The position numbers were made by a program, and so were the translations under genes. From Bugula neritina (lineage: Eukaryota > Bryozoa > Gymnolaemata > Cheilostomatida > Bugulidae), in contig OZ037765.1 of NCBI GenBank assembly GCA_964035545.1, forward strand, positions 1,335,001 through 1,399,000: DNA of 64,000 nucleotides. The letters are read 5' to 3'. Positions 10,073-22,400 of this stretch are shown here, piece after piece. Under the pieces are notes generated by a model. The model did not search any database. It worked only from the letters and a program-made list of their open reading frames with translations, and was not told where the DNA came from. Position 1 is the first letter of the stretch; each line of letters starts with the position of its first letter.

Positions 10073-12279
10073 ATCACCCAGGGAGGCCCGCGCGTCTGTC
10101 GCCCCGCTGGGCGCCGCGCGGAGATGCTGTGAAGTGGCGACCCCCGCGGCAAGTAGGCTCCAGCCACTCGCCACCTGGGTCCTCTACGCCACTCCGGCAC
10201 CAACACGGAACCGGCAGACGGTTGACCACAGAGCCTGCGAGGGAAACGGTACAGGCGCCGCAAGGCGTACCGCCCCAACCTCGGCAGCTGGTCAATAGTC
10301 GCCGCCAACCGTGGACCCCTCGACCCACAGCGAGGGAGGTGCAACCACGGCACACACAATTGCAGCCACACGGAAGTAGCTACTTCCTACCAGGAAAGCT
10401 AGCCGGCAAGCCTGCCAACTTCCTCCTGGACTCAGGCTGCACCACCAACCTCCTTAGCCGTCAGTTCTTTGACACCCTCAGCGCTAAGGTCAAGGACAGG
10501 TTGGCACCGTATGAGGGGGATCATGGCACCCTGGCAGACGGGTCATGCATTCCCTTCTACGGCATTATTGAGCTAACTGGTTACGTCCGTAACCAGGCCA
10601 TCCAAGAGACGTTTATCGTCGGGCAGCTCAACGAGGATGCTATCCTCGGGATGCCATTCTTACAACGACACGGTTGTCGCATCGATTTCAGTAAATCTGC
10701 GATGATCATGGGCGGCAAGGAGCTCGCTTGTGTCGATAAGTTTGGTCGTCCTCTAGCGGGAGCAGTGCAGGTAGTACGGAGCTGTACTATACCAGGCCAC
10801 TCCCGGGCTACCGTCCGCTGCAAGGTAGACGGTGGCCAAACCTCTAAGTTGGAAGTTGTCGAAAGTACGCACTCGAGAGTCCAACTTGCCCATAGCTTTA
10901 GCCGGCTTACGGGACAAGGAGAGATCTCAGTGCAGTGTGTCAACCCCTTCTCAGAGACAGTAGACCTACCACCCAGATCCATGCTGGGTCGCTTCCATCC
11001 TGTCCAGGAGGAAGCCATTGGGCCGTCGTCGGGAGCTACGACGGAAGGTCCTCAGCAGAGCCCGTCTCGAGGGCGGAGGACCGTCCCAACCCACGCCTCC
11101 CCTCCTCCAGGGACGCGTGGCTGCACAGGCAACGGGAAGCGCCAGGCTATGGCTAGGTTGCCACATGGGTACAGTGAGGCGTTCCGCCACACAGACCACG
11201 GAGCCCGCCTAAATAGAGCAGGCTGCCGTGAGGTACCACGGGCGGCGAGGACCGCCCCTGCTCAGCTACTCCAACAGAGGGCTGACACGCCCCCGGAGGC
11301 TGTCCAGAGCCTCCGCGCCAAACCTGTATGGGCTGGTAACGTTAGGGAGCTGCCGAAGCTCCAGGAATGCCTTCCTGGGGTGGTAGCCGACGTGTACCGA
11401 GCGAAACAGGAAGGGCGACGACCCAGTAGTACACAACGGCGACAGGGATGCGCCGAGTTACGGCTGTACTGTCAACGTTGGAGCTCTCTGCGGGTCGGGC
11501 CAGATGGTCTGCTGACCATGACCTTGGCCGCCAACAGCAGACAGCCAGCCAGGAAGAGGGTTGTCTGCCCAGTTGCCATCCGCCGGAAGTTGATACAAGA
11601 CACCCACGAGGAGACTCACGGAGGAGTCCAAGGGGTGGTCACCAAGCTACAACTCCGGTGGTACTGGCCCAACATGGAACGGGATATCCGACGCAGAGTG
11701 AGACGGTGCAAAGTCTGCCAGACCAACAAGCATAGCCGTCTCCCTGGTGAAGCAGGGCGGCAGACGCATTGTGCGAGAAGGTCTCGGCAGGCGGAGACTG
11801 TCAACCTGGCCGGAAACACCTCCATGACACGTCAGGAAGACTTGGCGAGGCGAGAAAGGCCACTTCCGTCCTTGAAAGTGCGCCCACCACCCCCAACGTC
11901 AAGCCTGCCATCATCACCACTTCCGGAGCCAGAAACAGGTCCGGAAGTGCAAAAACCCCCCGTGGGAGGGGCTCCGCAAGGAGATACCAACATAGGACCA
12001 GGACCACACACTAGGCAACTTCCAGCGTGTCTCAGAGACTGTGTACGTGACCGCGGTATAAGCGGCAGTAACAAAAGTCTAGAGAGGCCTCGCATGGGAA
12101 AACAGGCAAAGAGCCGTGGGAGTTGTGATCACCACGAAAATCTCAACTTTTGCCTCGGCGGAATCTCACACGAGATTCATCCGCTGGAAGTGAAAAGCCC
12201 TAGTCACGTTTCACAACCACGCTGTCCGGTCTTTTCCTATGTTGATGCAGTCGAGAGTAGACGTGCCAGTAAACAGTAA
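9970..12279 (+). CDS. pol: Truncated pol: protease fused to integrase zinc-binding domain
   Basis: One open frame of up to 769 aa. An aspartic protease follows a Pro/Arg-rich linker, with active site LLDSGCTTNLL and the flap-side ILGMPFLQRHGC. A pre-RT stretch (YSEAFRHTDHGARL) follows. All of reverse transcriptase and RNase H is then missing: no YxDD motif and no RNase H acidic set are seen. The frame resumes in the linker before integrase and the HHCC zinc-binding domain (HEETHGG, then CKVC). The D,D-35-E integrase core is also absent; the C-terminal 170 residues are low-complexity. The frame survived the deletion(s). The ORF could be read as a fusion, but it cannot supply reverse transcription or integration. 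Confidence 0.85.
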   Translation: MRKARTFPERLPSAPTRVKLPRPADVPTSCGPSVNHPGRPARLSPRWAPRGDAVKWRPPRQVGSSHSPPGSSTPLRHQHGTGRRLTTEPARETVQAPQGVPPQPRQLVNSRRQPWTPRPTAREVQPRHTQLQPHGSSYFLPGKLAGKPANFLLDSGCTTNLLSRQFFDTLSAKVKDRLAPYEGDHGTLADGSCIPFYGIIELTGYVRNQAIQETFIVGQLNEDAILGMPFLQRHGCRIDFSKSAMIMGGKELACVDKFGRPLAGAVQVVRSCTIPGHSRATVRCKVDGGQTSKLEVVESTHSRVQLAHSFSRLTGQGEISVQCVNPFSETVDLPPRSMLGRFHPVQEEAIGPSSGATTEGPQQSPSRGRRTVPTHASPPPGTRGCTGNGKRQAMARLPHGYSEAFRHTDHGARLNRAGCREVPRAARTAPAQLLQQRADTPPEAVQSLRAKPVWAGNVRELPKLQECLPGVVADVYRAKQEGRRPSSTQRRQGCAELRLYCQRWSSLRVGPDGLLTMTLAANSRQPARKRVVCPVAIRRKLIQDTHEETHGGVQGVVTKLQLRWYWPNMERDIRRRVRRCKVCQTNKHSRLPGEAGRQTHCARRSRQAETVNLAGNTSMTRQEDLARRERPLPSLKVRPPPPTSSLPSSPLPEPETGPEVQKPPVGGAPQGDTNIGPGPHTRQLPACLRDCVRDRGISGSNKSLERPRMGKQAKSRGSCDHHENLNFCLGGISHEIHPLEVKSPSHVSQPRCPVFSYVDAVESRRASKQ

Positions 12280-12302
12280 TCATTTACCACTCTCATTCCA
12301 AA

Positions 12303-13359
12303 ATGTCTTACTATTCTGGATCGAAGGGTGAGTTAATTATGTTTTTGGTACGATAACTAGACTGCATCAGTCAGCTTAGCTACACTAGCTAGCGAGCTGG
12401 AGATTCGATAATGATAAACAGTGGTGGGAATACACGTCGACTTTGATTCTAAATAATCTGTCATAGCGAGTGTGTTCTCCATCAACTATTCATTAGCCTG
12501 AATCTCACGAGTGTAACTGAACAGAGTACCGGTCAGGCTGTACACGCCGACGGTGCCTCAGTGTATAATCTTTAACACTGCTACTCTTTCAGATCACACT
12601 CGAGTGACCACCTCCCGGTCACGGGACCAGCCAACCTCTCTGTCTATGGAAGAAAAACCTGTAATGGAGAATGGCATACCCGTAGTGCTCCGCCGACGAC
12701 ATCGTTGGGTGTCACCCACGACAGAGAGGAGAATTGAAGAAGCCTGGGGACCCAGTGGACCACACCGAACCTGCCAGGTCTGCTTTGAGGAGTGCCCGTC
12801 ACACCGCTCCCTGCGTTTACATGTAGACGCCCATTTCCTACTCCACTTCTGTCCCTGCGGGTTCCACGACGTCTACCCGTATCCCGTGACAGTACATAAG
12901 CTAAGCTGCTTCGCCGGAGAGAACCACACTGTTGATGAAGACAGTTTCCCCCTATACCTGGATGCCATCAAGCCAGTCATCAGAAAGGCTATCACCCTGG
13001 CCGCGCTAGCGTCAGGGTTTCACGTACTGCTACTATCCGCCCGCCATAAGTCCCCTATGGTTCAGGGCCCACCTCCTACCCCCGTCAACCCTAGCAACAC
13101 CCCAGAAGTAGAAGAAACAACAATATCCCCTCTAACGGAGACCACTACAACCCCACCAAGGCCTAGCCAGCTGGCTAACGTAGAAGAGCGGCTTATAAGA
13201 CTACAAGCCGAGTTCACACAACTTGCCCCTGACCTGCTGGATACGACGACAGGTCTATACCAGTTGAAGGACTCAGTGGGGCGACTGAAGAGGCGGCTAC
13301 GGGCCCGACAGGCTCGACACAGAGCACGGTCGCTACAAGAAGCAGAGTCCAACCAATGA
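12303..13359 (+). CDS. Spliced C2H2 zinc-finger ORF in env position
   Basis: The main open frame is 12553-13359 (268 aa). A better model joins a short first exon, 12303-12327 (ATG start), to 12593-13359: the donor is GTGAGT at 12328, the acceptor is CTTTCAG before 12593, and the frame is kept (263 aa). The protein has a perfect C2H2 finger, CQVCFEECPSHRS to HVDAH (C-x2-C-x12-H-x3-H), then a Cys/His-rich stretch (FCPCGFH, HKLSC), a hydrophobic stretch (LAALASGFHVLLLS), a Pro/Thr-rich linker and a basic, probably coiled-coil tail. No signal peptide or envelope features are seen. Accessory zinc-finger ORFs occur in some invertebrate LTR elements, but I cannot assign a function. It is intact in this otherwise defective copy. 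Confidence 0.75.
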
Positions 13360-13644
13360 GAATGCCTGGGGTAGGCACCTTCGTTGAGCGATACTCGTTT
13401 GGAATGTGACGAGCGCTCCGACATTGGCCCGCGTGCTGGTAAGCACCCTCTCTCTTAATAGCTGACTAGATGTGTGTGATCGATCACCCTGTTGTCTTCT
13501 AATGTAAATGTTGTCAAATGTTGTCAACTATTTCTTTTCTTACTCTTCGTGGGTTTACTTATGTATGTTTTTCTTTTTGGATTATTGTATAGTTTTTCAT
13601 TATGTGTTTTTTTATTGTGTTATCAGAAAGTAGGGCTTTCTGCT

Positions 13645-13657
13645 GGGGGGGGGACGG
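13645..13657 (+). promoter_or_regulatory. Polypurine tract
   Basis: GGGGGGGGGACGG lies directly before the 3' LTR, as expected for the plus-strand primer. Confidence 0.7.
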
Positions 13658-14010
13658 TGTAGTGAGTAGTGCAAAGTACAAATACGGGAATCGCCTTCTC
13701 CCTACTCTTGGAATACTTAGACCCTTATGTAGCAACCAATTAGCAGCTCCGGAAGATATGCTTCCGATTCACGTGACACTTCCCGGGTTATTAACATTAT
13801 ACCACGTTGTTGTAAGCGGAGGCTTGTAGTAGTAACATGTGTTAGTAGTTGACTCTTGTATAGGATAATTTGATGTGATGTTTGGTTTATGCTTTATTGT
13901 GGATAATAAATATAATTACTCGACAGCTACCCTAGTAATTGATAACAGAATAACCAGCTAACTATACGCAAGTAAATAACTCACGCTCAGTAATTGCACA
14001 AATTACTACA
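13658..14010 (+). repeat. 3' LTR (353 bp)
   Basis: It begins TGTAGTGAG and ends AATTACTACA. It is one substitution away from the 5' LTR. AATAAA occurs at 13905-13910. It is followed at once by (AT)n. Confidence 0.95.
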
Positions 14011-14647
14011 ATATATATATATATATATAAATTAAAATTTTCAATCATAATGATAATGAGAATATTAATAACAATTACTAGTAGTACTAGTGGTGGTGTA
14101 ATTTCTCTAATGTTTCATTGTCAAACAACTCAAACTTTGTTTAGTGTCTACATTTAGAAATTCTGACAATTATACTTGTACTTATATTAATGGTAGTTTA
14201 TTGATAGATAAATGAGATCATCATTATTATTATAACTATCATGATGATATCATAATCACAGCATAAAATAATTACTGTGATGCCAACATGAGCAATAATA
14301 CGTCTATATGAATGTTTTTAGTATTTATTTTAAGCTTAATAGTTATTGTTAAGAATAATGTTAATATTGTTCAATATATTCACTTAAGTTCATATTGCTT
14401 TTTGCAATATTTGTTGCATTTTATTTTGTCACTAACAAAACTGCCAGCTAGTACACCTACAACTGTGGTTAGGCCACTTTCAGTTTGCTTTACTATTTTT
14501 TTACAGTTTTTTTATTCTGATTTTTAGCATAAATCTATTTGCCACAGAATTATTACATAATCTTGTTGAAGCTTTCTACTTTTATTCACACTGATTCACA
14601 ATTACTGTTTATTCTAGCCGCTGATGTATATTCATAGCATTTAGAAA
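14011..14647. other. Intergenic spacer, no gene seen
   Basis: It opens with an AT microsatellite at the LTR boundary and then AT-rich DNA. It should hold the promoter and 5' UTR of the cyclic-nucleotide-binding-domain gene, but no recognisable element was found. Confidence 0.5.
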
Positions 14648-17600
14648 ATGGCTTTAGTGAAGTATGAAGATCAGCAACAGAAGTTGAGCCTTCAGGAAAG
14701 AAGCTCTAGCAAATGGATAGTAGAACAAGATGCGAAAACAGGTGAAGCCGATATTTTAAAATTATTCAATTTATTTTAGTCTTGTTTACATGTTTACTTG
14801 TTAAAATACTAAAAAGGAGTGTTGTGGTAAGAAAATTCCGAACAATTAAGTGAAGTATATGTAATGTATATATATGTTCATCATAACATGAGAATGATTG
14901 ACATTTAAACAGCGAAACATGAAGAAACTGCTAGATATCCCATCAACTACGAAAAGATTCAGGAGATACTCAACATCGAGGGACTGAAATCAGACAAAGA
15001 TGAAGCTTCAACTCCAGAAGCTCACAAACTGTTCATGAAAAAAATCAGAGAAATTTTCATTCGACCTGGTAAAGGGCCTTTTCCTCCAGTTTCTCTACTA
15101 GAAGCAAGGTGAGAAACTGTCTCCTGGTGTCTCCTGATGCTCTAAGTATGTTTCTACAATGGAGGGGTGAACTGATAATCAGTTCTCAGTTTATAGCTAA
15201 CAAGTTCTCAGGCTAAATTTTGAGCTCCAATGAATTCTTAAGGCATCTACAACGTCAATTGTTTAAATTTTTCAGCACACAGTTTCTGGAATCATTTCTT
15301 CAATCATTCTGTAGATCTTCAAAGTTTATGCTAATAAATCGTTGAAAACAAATGTGCTACTAGTGCTGCTTGCGTTATTGTAAGATTATTTTTAGAATAT
15401 AAAAGTAATTTTATTTTCGATTCCTTTTAAATAGTGATTTTGGTCGAGTTTTCAATAAATTATGTCAGACAGGTACAATATCTAATGTAACTCTATGGGT
15501 TAGACTAAATATAATAATATTATGCATATACACCAGAAATATAGTAATTGAACGTTATATTATAGTTTAAGCTGAATAAAGCTTCCAGTGCATTTATTTC
15601 TGACAGACACATTTTGTTTGAACTAAGTAGATATTTGACCTTTGCAGAGGTCAGCATAGCATCCCTTCTAACAGACCATCCGGGCCGACAGCAGCTCGTA
15701 GCAACAGCACACAGGAAGAGGAAGTGGATGACGAGAGTCAAGCTGAGCAGTCACATGACATCAGAGACTACACAAAGCAGCTGAGGAAATATCGGAAAGA
15801 TGAAATGGATATCGCAAACAAAACAGACGGGGTCAAGGTTTTACGACGACTTCTAAAAAAATTGTAAATATTTTAGTCAGAACTTTTATGGTTGGTAACA
15901 GTTGGTTTATGGCAGTAGTTATTCACGTTAATTGTCAACCGTTGGTACAGTTATCTTTTCAGTAAAAATTGTCTAATTTATAGAACTATAGTGCTAGATA
16001 TTGGGCCTGGGTATTTATAACTTAGTCTATCAATGCTCATTCATCAGTTGCAATATAAATTTATTAATATGTATATTATGTTTAGTCATGTAAACTGAGT
16101 CTAATTAGAGTGTTATCTGTTTATTGCAGGCCTTTTCAAAGAACGGCTGAAGATGTTAAAATTATGTACAAAGCGCTGAAAACATTTACTAGTTTCTCCT
16201 CTATGATTACTAATAAAGTTCTTAAAGAGTTGTGCTATGTTGCCCAACTGGATAGCTGGAAGGAAGACAACTTCCCAGGTAGGCATCTTGTTTTTAGTGC
16301 AGTGTTTTTCCTTTCTTAGATATTAGTTTGTTTGATTTATCATTGCTGATGCTGACAAAACTTATAGAATAGTTTTGGCTTATTATAGCAATATTGCATG
16401 ATTGAATATTTTGTGATTTCCTTCTAAGAGGAAATTTATGATTATGTAACAACAATTCTAATTGGTTTCAATCAAAAGTCATGTGACTCAAGATAATGAA
16501 AATGAAATATTCTATCATTTAAATTTTTGAAAAGCTACTAAATCAGACTAGTAATTAAGAGGAAATATTATTCATATTAGAGGAAAGCAATTGTGTTTTA
16601 CAAGTGAGTTATAAGAGATTAAATAATTTATTTTAATAATGATTTTTTCAAAAGCATCAAGTAGAATATGTTTTATGAGGTGCTGATGTGTCAGGTTTTG
16701 CTAGTGATGTCACCGATCTCTCTTGTGTTTACAGTGTTTGGTAGTTCAGGGATGCACATGATACTGAAGGGATCAGTGGTGACAGTACATAACCCACACA
16801 TCTATCACCCAAAGACCTCTCTCCAAGATTTCAAGAAAGAGTGCGCAAATAACAAATACAATTTAGACGATACCAAACCTCCTTCTGTTGTGGTGAGTCG
16901 CATAGTTACATCTGTACCAAGATTCGTTTACATATGTTGTTTTCATTTGTATTGTTCATGAATAAATAATTTTAATGTAATTAACAATTGTTGTGAAATA
17001 TTTATGCAAGCTTGAAGTTTTAGTAAAAAAATTGCAATTTGGATCCTACATTGAGACCTTCTCCCATTTGTCTTCTGAAAAAGTAATTAACTGAACTCAA
17101 TGTAATTGAGTTTATGTGAGGCCGTTTAATTTTTACCACAATATTCAAACCGATTTACCTTTGTGTAGGGGTTGCATACTCTTTAGTGTTTTATTATTAT
17201 AATTATCATAATGTGGGAGTTGCGTACTCTTGACTTAGCATATAATTACCCTGATGTAGGAGTTGCGTACTCTTTATTGTATAATTATCATAATGTGGAA
17301 GTTGTATGCTCTTGACTCAGCATATAATTACCTTGATGTAGGAGTTGCATACTCTTGACTCAGCATATAATTATCCTGATGTAGGAGTTGAGTATATTAT
17401 TAATGTTGCAGTTAGAGGTTGGGGAATGCTTCGGTACGTTCGAAGCTATAGATGGACAGAGTATGCACAAGACGATGCTGATGGTTAATACAAAAGAACC
17501 GAACTGTGAATTTCTCAAGATAACCACCAGCGAGTATCAGAGGGTGATTGAGGTGCATACCTTATGATGACGCAATCAAATTTTTGAACTAAGGCTGATA

Positions 17601-19187
17601 AAGTTTTTAAAACACCTATTTGTGTTGAAAAGTTTTGCTAGTATTAGTGCTTGTTCATTACTCATTGGTTTTACAAAGTATTTTTAATCAAATGGAGTTG
17701 CATGCCCATGCTATTCTTGCTCATTGAGGGAATAACTTCTTTTTACTCCAGCAAATGAGTAACAAGGAGCAGACTAAAAAGTTGAATGTTCTACAAGCCT
17801 GTGAACATTTCAAGATGTGGACTCGTCAGCCAAAGTTGAAAGTGGCAAATCTGATAGAATGGCAACAGTTTGCTCCTAACACAGGTGAGGTGACTCCTTA
17901 CACATCCTATTCAATATTTTATATTGGAAATAGAAGAGGTATCTATGCTGCTTTCAATTACAACTATTATCTAGCTGCAGACTTTTGAGACTAAAAAGTT
18001 GAAATTATTTGTCAAGATTCGAAATATTTTGAGCCCAGCTCCCATCAGCATAAAAGTAATTAATTATATTAATTTTTTCAATAACATTAAGGTACTAAAG
18101 TTACCAATTCTACTACCTTCTGTCACTTTGAAGCTAGTGCCTGTTTAGGTGAAACCGAGTTTTTATGCAATCACATTGCTAATATTGAAAACATGTCATT
18201 GTAGAACGAGTACACACATTCTAGCCAAGGGCAACTCAATTATGTTGTATCTTTGTAGTGATAGTTAGCGAGGGGTATGAAGCACCATTCATTGGTTTCA
18301 TTCTTTCTGGTGAATGTCACGTACTCAAGCAAATTGAAGCTATTCATACATTACCTGATGGCAAGACTGTGAGTATGAGAGGGTCAGCAAGCATTTTCCT
18401 TTTCAATCGTTGCAAGTTATTCACAGAACAAGTTCATTGACATATTGAGTAAATGTGTAATATATTATTTTAATATTTTCACAAATAAAGCACCTGATGT
18501 TTTTCTCTAAATATCACTTGCAATGCCAGTGTAAGCAACCATATGGTGCATACACATGGTCAATTATATGCACTTTTGCTAGAGTTTATTTTATTATAAT
18601 CCAAATTTTGATTGCAGAATAAAACTGCAACATTCATTTTTCTTGCTGCATATCTTTCTGCATAATTCACCATCTAGAAGTTTGAATGTTTTTCAAGGAT
18701 CACAAGAGCCGCCAGGTTGTCGTGGGAACCATTGGACCAAACAAATCATTTGCCGAGTTGAGTTTATTAAAAGAGGAGCCAATGGCATACTCAATAATAA
18801 CCTCTACAGAAGTGACCTTGGGCACAATCTCACCTCACGATCTCTACAGTCTAGATGAGACAACTCTAGAACTCCTGCTACAGTCGTGTCAACCTACTTT
18901 TGACACTCTCACCAAGGTGACTGATGGTGCTAGAGTATGCCGATACACGTGCAATCAATAGAACTTGTGGTGCAAGCTAATCCTGCAGTTAATTTACACT
19001 CTGAGTAGATATTTGGCAATGAGAATAAATAAAAGCCGGTTGAATCTCATTTTAGGAGAAGATAGAGCAGGAATACATGGCCCAGGAGTTGAAGAGAGAG
19101 TGGTATCAGTACAGACACAACGCAGTGATAGAAGCCATCAACGCTCAGGGGATCCGACCAGGGTATGGAAAATGGAAGAAGGCATGA
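14648..19187 (+). CDS. Cyclic-nucleotide-binding-domain protein (CNBD1/2-like)
   Basis: Ten exons join in frame to about 515 aa: 14648-14741, 14913-15108, 15648-15863, 16130-16278, 16735-16892, 17412-17552, 17752-17884, 18259-18368, 18698-18916 and 19056-19187. After a charged N-terminus, residues about 170-335 and 340-470 each resemble a cNMP-binding beta-roll (GSSGMHMILKGSVV with GECFGTFEAIDG; IGFILSGECHVLK with SFAELSLLKEEPMAYS). Neither phosphate-binding cassette keeps the conserved Arg: the second reads EPMAYS where PRxA is expected, and the first also lacks the FGE core. cAMP/cGMP binding is therefore doubtful. No kinase, channel or GEF domain is attached, which fits the little-studied CNBD1/CNBD2 group. 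The start of exon 9 is the least certain junction. Confidence 0.8.
17165..17411 (+). repeat. Minisatellite abutting an acceptor (CNBD gene intron 5)
   Basis: Four to five degenerate copies of a roughly 43-bp unit (core AGGAGTTGCATACTCTTGAC, then CAGCATATAATTAT) lead up to the 3' splice site TGTTGCAG of exon 6 (starting 17412). Confidence 0.8.
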
Positions 19188-19303
19188 CCCGGGTGCCCAA
19201 ACTAATTCTAAAATCCTAGACTAACTTTTATTTGGCTATGAATGATAATTTAGAATTTCCTTATCTATATTTTTCATGCTGTAATTAATAATTTATTGAA
19301 CAA

Positions 19304-19309
19304 AATAAA
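19304..19309 (+). terminator. Poly(A) signal of the CNBD-like gene
   Basis: AATAAA lies about 117 bases after the TGA stop. It lies before the 3' end of the convergent Iwr1 gene (stop codon at 19454-19456 on the minus strand), so the two 3' UTRs sit very close or overlap. Confidence 0.5.
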
Positions 19310-19453
19310 TTTTATATACACTGTACAAATCCATGGCATATAATTTATTAGCACCGGGAATAAAAGCTTGTCAGTAAGGTCATGAGCCTCAAAGTAGAGG
19401 TCATGAACCTCCATTTAGAGGTCAACTAGAGGTCAGGGAGTCTCATTGACCTC

Positions 19454-22400
19454 TCAGTAGAGGTCATCATTACAGTCACTCTCCTCCTCTCTCTCTTCAT
19501 CACTAGTGTCACACTCCCCCACACCTCTGTTTCTCCTCCTCTCTTTCTTGTACGACTTGTAATATCTCAGGAACTCTTTGTGCTCTGGGTAATTCTCAGC
19601 ATCCTCATAGTCTGAATCCAAGTCTGACAATACAAGAACAATGAGAGGACCGACTTTGAAAATATACAAGGTGTAATCTTGAGTTACAGTTTGACTTGCT
19701 GAATGATTACTTACCATCTGACTCAGAGCTAGCCAACTGCACCTTCTGAAAATTTAGTCTGTGGAGCAAATCATCTGAAATTCAACAAAAGAACTGATAG
19801 GACGGACACTAATTGTTGATGTAATGCAGATCATGGTAACTCCATGAACCAGTAGTTTAGGTTATTTAAACAACTGAGATCACAAATTAACAGCTCATAG
19901 TTACTGAACAGTATAATCAGTTGGATCAGAAGTAATTGTCTAATAAAAGGTGCAGAATTAAGATAACTAAGAATTCACTGGGTACACTCTTAGATAGTCA
20001 ACCCCCTGCCCCCTTTCCAGGTGAAACTATGACATAGTCAACTCAGTTCCTATCTAGAATGACCCCACATACACCAGCTCTTCACCTTGCAGGGGGTTTC
20101 ATACAACAGAGGGTCAACTCTGCAGCAGGCAGGCATTTAAATATTCAACTTTACTTGATGAATTTCTTCAAAATGAAAAACTAAACCGATTTATAGAGCA
20201 CTGCATACCACCATGTCCTGCATCTTCATAATCTTCATCAGACGACCTGCAATAATACACTCTCCACTTATTTCCATTGTATAACCAAAACAATCCTTAG
20301 TAATAATTATATAGTAAAACAGTATTTAATGAATAGTTACTAACCCCTACACTATTCTAACAATACTGTGTGCAGTTAACAGAATACATGCTGTGCATGC
20401 TGTGTAAGTGCAGTAAATCTAAACAAACAGACAAGAACTCTCAGTATCACTGTAGCCAATGACAGTGTTCAGCCTCAGAAACTAACTGAAAGCTCTAATG
20501 GCAGACAACTCTACACGTGTAGAGACTGACTACTGGACCAGAGGCTAGCATTCACCTGCCGTAGTCTTCATCCGGGTAGTCGTTCCTCCAGTTGTCCTCG
20601 TCGTTGCTGTCGTCCACGTCATCCTCGTATACTCTGTCTAGTCTGTAGTCCTGGAAGGGCGCGTAACCCTCGTCGTACGCTTCGATGCACAGGAAGTTGT
20701 CCAACATCTCCGGGTCGTACAAAGTGGACTCACTACAATGATTTAAACTGAGAAATGAGCTTCTTCCCTATACAATCGAAACAAGAATTATACAAGGGCC
20801 ATTTTACTTTATTTAGTACACATCAGCAAACTATTACTCAAGATTGAAGTTAGTTCACAATTTATGAAAATTTGCTGTATGGGGTAATTGATTGCGCTGA
20901 TTCCAAATATGTAAAACAAAAAAGGGTAAAAGGGGGTCCTGCAACACTAAAGCACAATGTCATTGTCATGTGAGCAAAATCACAGTTTATCTCATATTAG
21001 CACGCATGTCAATAAAACTTGTTGAACTACCATTTTAATAGTTATGTTTAGCTGTGAAATTTCAGCCATGTTTTTTTAATTAGCTAGAAGGGGTGGGGGG
21101 GGGGAGAGAGTCAACAGTCTTGATGATGCAATGCCATCAACGTCTAAGATACTTTAACTGCTTGTTTATTGCACATATTTTATCTGAAAATTACAGTTCT
21201 TGCTTTGGGAAACTACTCCTACTATTGATACATTTAACTTTCTTAAAAGATTATTTGTGTAAACAGTTTCTCTAGGAAAAAAAAATCATGCCGAGGAAAG
21301 ATTTCAAGGTGTGGCATCTTCTGGTGAAGTAGCTGAAGATCTTTTACAACGAAGATGCCAGTTATAGAAGTTTATAAGTTAACAGCAAATAAATAAATCA
21401 GTATGGTTTACAACAATAGTTTATTTTTGACATAATAAAATACAAGCAACTTGTTCAACTTTTTATAGATTTTTGGTTTTCTAACTCGCTGAGAAAATAA
21501 ATGCACTAATTTTGAAGGCTATTTGGACTATGTTTGGCTATTAGGAGAAAGAGACCGAGGAGTTGGTATTTTATTTGAAATAATAAAATTTGTAATAATT
21601 CAACAACTTAGAGTAAAATTCTCAAAGTCATATAAATTAGCATTTTTTGACAGTTATTAACAAGTGTTATGAAAAACCAACCGTATCGAAGATCTTAGTT
21701 TTTTATTTAAAAATTAGACATAAAACATATGAAATTATTTATTAATACTTTATTGGTTTAGTCCAAAAACATACTAGCAGCTAAATTCTTTAAAAGTAAC
21801 TAAAGACCTGAGATATTCACCGGGTACTAAATTACAGTAAGTAAAATGACTGACAAGCTGTAGCATTAGTCAACAAATTTTAGACCAAGTACAGACCCAT
21901 CCAGGTAGAATATGTCGTATACAAAGTCATCCTCTGTGTTTGTTACAGCCATAGCCTCAGAGTTGGTCATCTGTAGAGGGGGCGCTGAAGCCTCAGACTG
22001 AGAATCTCCATCACATGACGGGAGGACATCCGCCGACTAAACAGAAAATCAAAGGCTCTTTTTTAATTTTACAATCAGATCAGAATTTCAGGTTATTTTA
22101 TTTTTCGCTTGTATTAAGTTATATAGTGTATTAACTTTTACTAACTCAATAAAGCAATTTAATTGAAAACAAAGTTGTAATATTTTCATCTGCTTTAAAA
22201 ATTTAAGTAATTGATTTTTTTGAAATTTAAAAACAAGAATTTATACACAGCATACGTTTTTATCACTAATTATTGCATCAAATAAGCTGATCTTTTTGCT
22301 GTTTGATGTTTCCGATTGGCTGTCCAGCTGGAGAGATTCATGTCCTATGAGCGAGTAACATCTCTTTTTAGACTGAGGGGTAAGCTGTGGTTTGGTGGAT

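Larger units (their letters stand above)
8734..14010 (+). mobile_element. Ty3/gypsy-like LTR retrotransposon, young, RT-deleted
   Basis: The element is 5277 bp, flanked by two 353-bp LTRs that begin TGTAGTG and end TACTACA. A 4-bp ATAT follows the 3' end and precedes the 5' end, a plausible target-site duplication, though the 3' flank is an AT microsatellite. Internal order is gag, protease, a short pre-RT stretch, the integrase zinc-binding domain, then a zinc-finger ORF. Reverse transcriptase, RNase H and the integrase catalytic core are absent, so this copy cannot be autonomous. Its GC-rich coding DNA contrasts strongly with the AT-rich host flanks. Only one difference between the LTRs means a very recent insertion. 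Confidence 0.93.
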
